Part shown: positions 10,413-14,765 of the stretch, piece after piece
How positions within the stretch are numbered: position 1 is the stretch's first letter
Layout: each line of letters begins with the position of its first letter
Assembly: GCA_050740255.1 (NCBI GenBank)
Contig: JBOICV010000059.1
Location: 1-14,765, forward strand
Direction of reading: 5' to 3'
DNA: 14,765 nucleotides
Origin: JBOICV01 sp050740255
GTDB lineage: Bacteria; Pseudomonadota; Gammaproteobacteria; Nevskiales; JBOICV01
Program-made: the position numbers and the translations under genes
Notes under the pieces: model-generated
Seen by the model: only the letters and a program-made list of their open reading frames with translations
What the model was told of the DNA's origin: nothing
Databases searched by the model: none

Positions 10413-11543
10413 TTACGGATTCCGGAAGCAGTCGCGCGACCATTGCATCGGCGTGCCGAGATGCACGACCTCCATGTCGGTGACCTGGATGCCGGCCAGC
10501 GAGAATGAATTGACGCCGACTTCGCTCCATTTGCGTTGCGTGAAGCGGTCGCTCTGCGCGGTCAGCGCAATATTGCCGCCATCGGCGAGAAACATGCCGT
10601 ATCTCTGCAAGCCACGCGCCACGGTGCGCGCGCCGTCGGAGGGCAGCGTGCTCAGCGGAAAATCGGCGCGCAGCCTGAAATGGACGCCATAAGGCGGCGC
10701 GTCCGCCGCTCCGGTCGTGGCGAAGGTGCTGTGCGTCGCCGGATAGACATACACCTCGTCGCGAATCCGGGAGTTCGGCAGGATGAAGCGGATCGCGTGT
10801 CTGATCTCGCCGGCAAACACTTCGTCCGCGCTGAACAGCAACGCTGCCATCGGCAGGCCCGCGGCATCGGCGGAAGTGCAGCCTTCACCGCGCAGATTCG
10901 GTGGATAGGCCCTGGTTAAATCCCATACCACGGCGCAGCCGCCGAAGAAATTACTGCTCGTGATGTTCGCGCGCCACATCTCGTACAGCCTCTTCGTCGG
11001 CGGATGGACCACCAGCAAATGGCAGTCGCCGTCGCTCAAGCATTCGTAACCGCTTTCTCCTTCAATCGCGCCGCCGGGAACGATGGGGAACGGCACTTGT
11101 TCGCAATCCGGAGTGAAGAAATCGCCGGTGGGCGTGAAGCTGCGAAACGGTGTGCTCGCGTCCGCGGTCAAGAGCTCGATGCTGAAATCTATGCGGAAAG
11201 AGCCGGCGCCCCAACCGCCGTTTTGATTTAGCCAGGTAATGATGCGGTCGGAGTTCGGATCCTTCGGCGCGGTGGAAACGTCCTCGGTCCAGGGATGCGG
11301 CTGCTCGAATAGGGTGCCGGTGGTGGTCGAACCACCCGTGCCTCCGGCTCCTCCCGCTCCGCCGCTCCCACCTCCTCCACCGGCTCCCGCGCCACCACCT
11401 GCTCCGCCGTTGCCACCATTTCCCGCCGATCCGCCCGCGCCGCCGGACCCGCCGGCAATGACATCGGAATCGCCGCCGCTGCCGCCGCCACATGCAGCAA
11501 GAACGACGCAGCCGAACAAGGCTGTGGGGAGAAGCCGACTCAT
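10413..11543 (-). CDS. Secreted lipoprotein with Gly-rich linker and conserved domain of unknown function, 376 aa
   Basis: The N-terminus MSRLLPTALFGCVVLAAC is a lipoprotein signal peptide with lipobox LAAC and acylated C18. Residues 19-74 are almost entirely Gly, Ala and Ser, a flexible tether. From about residue 79 a folded domain begins (PHPWTEDVSTAPKDPNSDRI). It contains DGDCHLLVVHPPTKRLYEMW, SADAAGLPMAALLFSADEV, GEIRHAIRF, YGVHFRLRADF and LQRYGMFLADGG. I recognise this block order from a widespread family of secreted bacterial proteins without a known activity. No ribosome-binding site is visible, and ATG 11543 begins one base after the TTCTAAC core of an attC-like site, so the native 5' region may be missing. 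A rho-independent terminator follows. Likely anchored in the outer membrane or periplasm. Confidence 0.82.
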   Translation of the reverse strand: MSRLLPTALFGCVVLAACGGGSGGDSDVIAGGSGGAGGSAGNGGNGGAGGGAGAGGGGGSGGAGGAGGTGGSTTTGTLFEQPHPWTEDVSTAPKDPNSDRIITWLNQNGGWGAGSFRIDFSIELLTADASTPFRSFTPTGDFFTPDCEQVPFPIVPGGAIEGESGYECLSDGDCHLLVVHPPTKRLYEMWRANITSSNFFGGCAVVWDLTRAYPPNLRGEGCTSADAAGLPMAALLFSADEVFAGEIRHAIRFILPNSRIRDEVYVYPATHSTFATTGAADAPPYGVHFRLRADFPLSTLPSDGARTVARGLQRYGMFLADGGNIALTAQSDRFTQRKWSEVGVNSFSLAGIQVTDMEVVHLGTPMQWSRDCFRNP

Positions 11544-11544
11544 A

Positions 11545-11612
11545 TTCTAACGCCGGCGTTCAGCGGCGGGCCGAGCGCAGCGAGGACCGTCCACTAGAGC
11601 GCGTTGTTAGCC
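11545..11612 (-). other. attC-like integron recombination site 1 (degenerate)
   Basis: On the minus strand the site runs from GGCTAAC (11612-11606) to GTTAGAA (11551-11545), with the outer CTAAC and GTTAG pairing. The inner arms, around 11555-11571 and 11584-11602, pair with about two mismatches, one wobble and two extra unpaired bases on one side. That fits an attC hairpin with extrahelical bases. Both core 7-mers miss the RYYYAAC/GTTRRRY consensus by one base. The antitoxin gene reads into the site and takes its last 16 or so residues from it. Confidence 0.5.
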
Positions 11613-11865
11613 GCCGTTCCGCGTATTTGTGCAGGACGCTTGAGATCAACGTTTGATACGGTAACCCCTCGCTTAGGGCGAGCTTCTGCAGTTCGCGCAG
11701 GTCCTTGGACGAAATGCGGATGTTGATGCGGGCATCCTTTTTGAAGGTAGCGGCCGCATACCGTTTATGACGAGCGATCTCTTTCTTCACCCCGGGAACA
11801 CGCCGCAGCGTTCCGGACTCGAAAGCCTCAACAATCTCTTTCTCTTCCTGATCAAGTGTCTTCAT
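11560..11865 (-). CDS. Ribbon-helix-helix (CopG/BrnA-like) antitoxin, 101 aa
   Basis: Predicted antitoxin that neutralises the toxin encoded just upstream and represses the shared promoter. Residues 46-83, starting ARINIRISSKDLRELQKLA and ending in SSVLHKYAE, form the beta-strand plus two helices of a ribbon-helix-helix protein. The N-terminal part is charged and likely binds toxin. ATG 11865 has GGGTGAG five bases upstream; ATG 11880 is an alternative adding MWVSQ. The gene overlaps the toxin end by 14 bases. Residues 86-101 (LTTRSSGRSSLRSARR) lie inside an attC-like site and are not expected to belong to the fold. Family placement is by pattern, not by search. Confidence 0.8.
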   Translation of the reverse strand: MKTLDQEEKEIVEAFESGTLRRVPGVKKEIARHKRYAAATFKKDARINIRISSKDLRELQKLALSEGLPYQTLISSVLHKYAERRLTTRSSGRSSLRSARR

Positions 11866-12139
11866 TTGGCTCACCCACATACTCTCTTGTGGCTTTGCGG
11901 CTGGGAATGATGGTCTTTAGAAAAATCTCTTCTTCCGACTCCACGAACGGAACCAGATAGGCATAGTCGTCAATGATTACGACTGACACCTTCTGATTCG
12001 GATAGCGTTCCTGGTTGGGGTGGTAGAAGACATCAACCTCATCACCGGCCTCGATATGAAAGACGACCTCCTCGAAGGAAACGCCGCGAGTCTTCTGGAG
12101 TTGCTCGTTCTTTTCGGCATTCCACGAGTAGCGCTTCAT
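11852..12139 (-). CDS. BrnT-like toxin, 95 aa
   Basis: Small predicted ribonuclease-type toxin of a type II toxin-antitoxin module. It starts MKRYSWNAEKNEQLQKTRGVSF, matching the BrnT (DUF497) opening of a short strand followed by NxxxxxxxGVSFEE. Conserved-looking blocks are NQKVSVVIIDDYAYLVPFV (48-66) and FLKTIIPSRKATREYVG (73-89). The toxin precedes the antitoxin, as in brnTA operons, and the two genes overlap. A palindrome upstream (12142-12154) is a likely autoregulatory site. No good ribosome-binding site is seen. Relation to a BrnT subfamily or another RelE-fold family is not settled. Confidence 0.78.
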   Translation of the reverse strand: MKRYSWNAEKNEQLQKTRGVSFEEVVFHIEAGDEVDVFYHPNQERYPNQKVSVVIIDDYAYLVPFVESEEEIFLKTIIPSRKATREYVGEPNEDT

Positions 12140-12141
12140 GC

Positions 12142-12154
12142 CGCTATCTTAGCG
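12142..12154. promoter_or_regulatory. Palindrome at the toxin-antitoxin promoter
   Basis: CGCTA-TCT-TAGCG is a perfect 5-base inverted repeat two bases upstream of the toxin start. On the minus strand it includes TAAGAT, a plausible -10 element. This is where a ribbon-helix-helix antitoxin would bind to repress its own operon. A matching -35 was not clear. Confidence 0.4.
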
Positions 12155-12179
12155 CAATGTGTGCCTTTTGTATTCAGGC

Positions 12180-12242
12180 GCCCAACGCTCAAGCTCACCG
12201 GCGGCTGCGCAGCTGCCGTCCGGGTGGAGCGCGTGGTTATGC
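12180..12242 (-). other. attC-like integron recombination site 2
   Basis: On the minus strand it begins GCATAAC (12242-12236) and ends GTTGGGC (12186-12180), the latter a perfect GTTRRRY core. The inner arm 12193-12205 (GCTCACCGGCGGC) pairs along its full length with 12215-12230, provided three single bases (T12219 and two Gs) on the second arm are left unpaired. Unpaired bases on one arm are the hallmark of attC sites. Length, 63 bp, is typical. Confidence 0.72.
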
Positions 12243-12250
12243 GGCATATT

Positions 12251-12257
12251 GCCTAAC
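12251..12257 (-). other. Isolated integron core 7-mer (GTTAGGC), possible attI remnant
   Basis: GTTAGGC on the minus strand is the commonest attI/attC core and lies eight bases from attC-like site 2. No second inverted core or stem is seen in 12258-12340, so it is not another attC; it could be the end of an attI site or chance. The rest of the gap up to the insertion sequence (12258-12363) holds nothing else I can assign. Confidence 0.3.
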
Positions 12258-12363
12258 TCTCCTAGCTTTCCGGTTGTCCGAAGAGCAACTTGCGTATCCA
12301 CCACACTGATCGTCCAACGTTAAAGATAAGTTGTTCGCCCTGTCTGTCCGCGTGCATCCAATT

Positions 12364-12407
12364 CTGACCCACTTTTGGGGGTAGTTTGCAACGAAAACTG
12401 ACCCACC
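12364..12407 (+). repeat. Left terminal repeats of the IS21-family element
   Basis: CTGACCCAC occurs at 12364-12372 and again at 12399-12407, separated by a segment including TTTTGGGGGTAG. Multiple copies of a short repeat at each end are characteristic of IS21-family elements, where the transposase binds them. Confidence 0.7.
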
Positions 12408-12458
12408 CCTTACGCTTCGCCCTCGATAACAAAGACAGGGCGGGCAGGAGTGATCAGC

Positions 12459-14030
12459 ATGGATGTATTAGGCAAGATTCGACGCTGGCATTTTCGAGAT
12501 GGTTTATCGATTCGGCAGATCTCGAAGAAGACGACGCTGTCGCGCATCACGGTGCGCAAGTATTTGCGGGATGCGCAGGTAGAGCCGGAGTACCCGGAGC
12601 GCAAGGTCCCGAGCAAGCTGGATGCGCATGAAGCCGTCCTGAGCCAGTGGCTGGCTGAGGATTCAGCACTGCCGCCGAAGCAGCGTCGCACCGCGCAGCG
12701 GCTGTATGAAGGCATCAAGGCAAAAGGCTATGACGGCTCCTACGACCGGGTCTCGGCCTGGGTCCGACAGCGACGGCACGAATCCGGACAGCTGCCGTCC
12801 GGCGTCTTCATTCCTCTGAGCTTTGCCCCCGGGGAAGCTTTCCAGTTTGACTGGAGCACCGAGCACGTCGAGCTGGGCGGCGTGGTGGTCAAGCTCAAGG
12901 TCGCGCAGATGCGGCTGTCGTACAGCCGCAAGGCCTACGTACGCGCGTATCCCGGGGAGAGTCACGAAATGCTGTTTGATGCCCATGTGCGCGCCTTCGC
13001 CTATTTCGGCGGTGTGCCCCGCCGTGGCATCTACGACAACATGAAAACCGCCGTGACCAAGATCGGCGAAGGCAAGGAGCGGCTCTTCAACCGCCGTTTC
13101 CTGAGCATGGCCAGCCACTACCTGTTTGCGCCGGAAGCTTGCACGCCGGCGGCGGGCTGGGAGAAAGGACAGGTCGAGCGGCAGGTCAACGTGATGCGTA
13201 ACTGGCTGTTTGTGCCGCGCCTGAAGTTTCCCGATCTGGCGGCCCTGAATGCGTGGCTGGAGCAGCGCTGCGGCGAGCTGGCGGCGGAACGGCCACACCC
13301 GGATTGGCAGGATCAAACCATCGAAGCCATTTTCTCCGGCGAGCAGCCCACGCTGGGGAATCTGCCCCCTCCCTTTGACGGCTACGCCGAGCGGCACTGT
13401 CGCGTGTCGAGCCAGTCGCTGGTGACCTACGAGCGCAATCGCTACAGCGTGCCATGCACGCAGGTGCGGCGCACGGTGAGTGTGCGTCTCTATGCCGACC
13501 AGGTGCGGATCGTCGCCGAGGGACAGGTGCTGGCGGAGCACCCGCGATTATTTGGGCGCTACCAGACGTCCTATGACCCGTGGCATTACGTGCCCGCGCT
13601 GGAGCGAAAGCCCGGGGCGCTGCGCAACGGTGCACCCTTTGCCGATTGGGATTTGCCAGCGCCGATCAAGACGATCCAGGCCCGGCTGATGAAGCTCACC
13701 GGCGGCGACCGCCAGTGCGTACGTATTCTGGCGGCGATTCCGGTCGACGGGTATGACGCCGTGGCGGCGGCGTGCACGCAAGCGATTGAAGCGGGTGTGA
13801 TCAGCGCCGACTACGTCCTCAACACGCTGAATCGAGCCAAGGCGCCGCCGCTCATGGACCCCATCGAAACGCCCGACGGGCTGCAACTCAAGGAGGAGCC
13901 CAAGGCTGATGTCGGGCGCTATGACCGGCTGCTGGGTGGTGAACTCAAGGCAATGGCGCTACTGGTGATGGCGCCGCTGATCAGCCAGCTGCCGCCCATG
14001 ACGATGGGGGTGAACCATGCAGCCGCATGA
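12459..14030 (+). CDS. istA: IS21-family transposase IstA, 523 aa
   Basis: DDE-type transposase of the IS21 family. An N-terminal helix-turn-helix (LSIRQISKKTTLSRITVRKYLR, residues 16-37) binds the terminal repeats. The rve catalytic core has D131 (FQFDWS), D193 (YDNMKT) and E240 (KGQVE), so the triad is intact. The C-terminal half contains the Mu-transposase-like segment SLVTYERNRYSVPC. Length fits full-size IstA. I start at ATG 12459 because AGGAG is eight bases upstream; an in-frame GTG at 12450 overlaps that site. It ends overlapping istB by 14 bases, consistent with coupled translation. The element therefore looks active rather than decayed. Confidence 0.95.
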   Translation: MDVLGKIRRWHFRDGLSIRQISKKTTLSRITVRKYLRDAQVEPEYPERKVPSKLDAHEAVLSQWLAEDSALPPKQRRTAQRLYEGIKAKGYDGSYDRVSAWVRQRRHESGQLPSGVFIPLSFAPGEAFQFDWSTEHVELGGVVVKLKVAQMRLSYSRKAYVRAYPGESHEMLFDAHVRAFAYFGGVPRRGIYDNMKTAVTKIGEGKERLFNRRFLSMASHYLFAPEACTPAAGWEKGQVERQVNVMRNWLFVPRLKFPDLAALNAWLEQRCGELAAERPHPDWQDQTIEAIFSGEQPTLGNLPPPFDGYAERHCRVSSQSLVTYERNRYSVPCTQVRRTVSVRLYADQVRIVAEGQVLAEHPRLFGRYQTSYDPWHYVPALERKPGALRNGAPFADWDLPAPIKTIQARLMKLTGGDRQCVRILAAIPVDGYDAVAAACTQAIEAGVISADYVLNTLNRAKAPPLMDPIETPDGLQLKEEPKADVGRYDRLLGGELKAMALLVMAPLISQLPPMTMGVNHAAA

Positions 14031-14765
14031 GCTGGTGGGGCAATTCAAGGCGCTGCGGCTGCATGGCATGGCGGGCGCTTGCGAGGAACTGATCGAGGAC
14101 GGCATCCGTCGCAACCAGGCCCCGCATGAGCTGCTGGAGGGCCTGCTGAAAGCGGAGGTCCTCGAGCGTAATGCGCGCTCGGTCAGTCATCAGATGGGCG
14201 CGGCGCGTTTCCCGATCAACCGGGACCTCGACCGCTTTGATTTTGCCCAGTCCCCGGTCAACGAAGCGCAGGTGCGGGAGCTGTATCGCGGCTCGTTTCT
14301 GGAGCAGGCCAGAAACCTGGTCTTGGTCGGTGGGCCGGGCACGGGCAAGACGCATCTCGCCATTGCGCTGGGCAGTGCCGCCATCCGCAACCAGGGCAAG
14401 CGGGTGCGTTTCTTCAACGTCGTGGATCTGGTCAACCAGCTCGAGGCGGAAAAGCACGGCGGCAACGCCGGGCGCATCGCCCGGCGCATGGCTGCTATGG
14501 ATGCAGTGATCCTCGATGAACTCGGTTATCTGCCTTTCAGCCACAACGGCGGCGCCCTGCTGTTTCACCTGATCAGCAAGCTCTACGAAACCACCAGCCT
14601 GCTGATCACCACCAACCTGAGTTTCTCGGAATGGGGTAATGTCTTTGGAGATGCCAAGATGACCACTGCACTACTGGACCGGCTCACCCATCATTGCGAC
14701 ATCCTGGAAACCGGCAATGACTCCTACCGATTCAAACACAGGAACCCTGCTTCAAAAACCCCCAA
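14017..14765 (+). CDS. istB: IS21-family helper ATPase IstB (3' end missing)
   Basis: AAA+ ATPase that assists IstA in target selection. It starts MQPHELVGQFKALRLHGMAG at an ATG preceded by GGGGGTG and overlaps the istA stop. Walker A is GGPGTGKT (105-112) and Walker B is AVILDE (163-168). The sensor segment LLITTNLSFSEW (195-206) and LLDRLTHHCDILETGNDSYRFK (219-240) are standard. The frame is open to the window end after 249 residues, where most IstB proteins are already finishing. The last residues, RNPASKTP, are translated from DNA running into the right terminal repeat, so only a few codons are probably missing. Confidence 0.93.
   Translation, partial: MQPHELVGQFKALRLHGMAGACEELIEDGIRRNQAPHELLEGLLKAEVLERNARSVSHQMGAARFPINRDLDRFDFAQSPVNEAQVRELYRGSFLEQARNLVLVGGPGTGKTHLAIALGSAAIRNQGKRVRFFNVVDLVNQLEAEKHGGNAGRIARRMAAMDAVILDELGYLPFSHNGGALLFHLISKLYETTSLLITTNLSFSEWGNVFGDAKMTTALLDRLTHHCDILETGNDSYRFKHRNPASKTP

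Larger units (their letters stand above)
11551..12185 (-). mobile_element. Putative integron gene cassette carrying a toxin-antitoxin pair
   Basis: A segment of about 635 bases is bounded by two attC-like sites in the same orientation. It contains two overlapping minus-strand genes (toxin, then antitoxin), with the attC-like site at their 3' end as in canonical cassettes. The DNA is visibly more A+T rich than its neighbours. No integrase gene is in the window. Toxin-antitoxin pairs with their own promoter are common cassettes in large integrons. Confidence 0.55.
12364..14765 (+). mobile_element. IS21-family insertion sequence, right end cut by window edge
   Basis: Contains istA and istB in the standard overlapping order, with terminal repeats at the left. 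The left boundary is placed at the first CTGACCCAC and could lie up to about 25 bases further left; no target duplication can be checked because the right junction is absent. The last eight bases, ACCCCCAA (14758-14765), are the inverse of TTGGGGGT at 12375-12382, so the right terminal repeat is just starting when the window ends. Confidence 0.85.

Noticed and set aside
11310..11490. Tandem repeat or CRISPR-like array in the lipoprotein gene
   Set aside because: The GGN-rich DNA encodes the Gly linker in frame; units are irregular and there are no spacers.
12450..12458. GTG start of istA
   Set aside because: The GTG overlaps the AGGAG that serves the ATG at 12459.
12663..13541. Minus-strand frame of 292 codons opposite istA
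   Set aside because: Antisense shadow of an intact transposase with full DDE motif; no independent support.

Overview
The window looks like an accessory-bearing chromosomal contig from a high-GC (about 60%) proteobacterium, probably beta- or gammaproteobacterial. The basis is protein style, codon use and the dispersed hairpin repeats; no single gene fixes the taxonomy. The right edge stops exactly where the right terminal repeat of an IS21-type element should begin, so the contig probably broke at a repeat.

Positions 1-6247 hold a beta-oxidation locus. A thiolase (96-1274) and a fused enoyl-CoA hydratase/3-hydroxyacyl-CoA dehydrogenase (1398-3524) lie on the minus strand. They are divergent from two acyl-CoA dehydrogenase subunits that resemble PimC and PimD (3716-4927 and 5060-6247). 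The four proteins cover dehydrogenation, hydration, second oxidation and thiolysis of an acyl-CoA. Gene content resembles the pimeloyl-CoA (pim) pathway, but no CoA ligase is in view and the substrate is inferred. The shared intergenic region (3525-3715) carries an ATTCA/TGAAT dyad that is a good operator candidate. At least three kinds of short palindromic repeat are sprinkled through the locus, one of them in frame inside the hydratase/dehydrogenase gene. The first bases probably hold the start of ubiE on the minus strand.

Positions 6271-10265 hold a frameshifted SRPBCC-domain gene, a Spinster-like MFS transporter, an ATP-grasp-like protein with its motifs in permuted order, and an SDR protein with Phe where the catalytic Tyr should be.

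Positions 10330-12257 hold a Gly-rich lipoprotein gene with its own terminator. Upstream of it is a small toxin-antitoxin module (BrnT-like toxin, ribbon-helix-helix antitoxin) bounded by two attC-like sites. This looks like an integron gene cassette with no integrase in the window, and a third 7-base integron core is nearby. An IS21-family element (istA and an almost complete istB, from about 12364 to the window end) lies next to this array, where an integrase gene would be expected if the third core marks attI.
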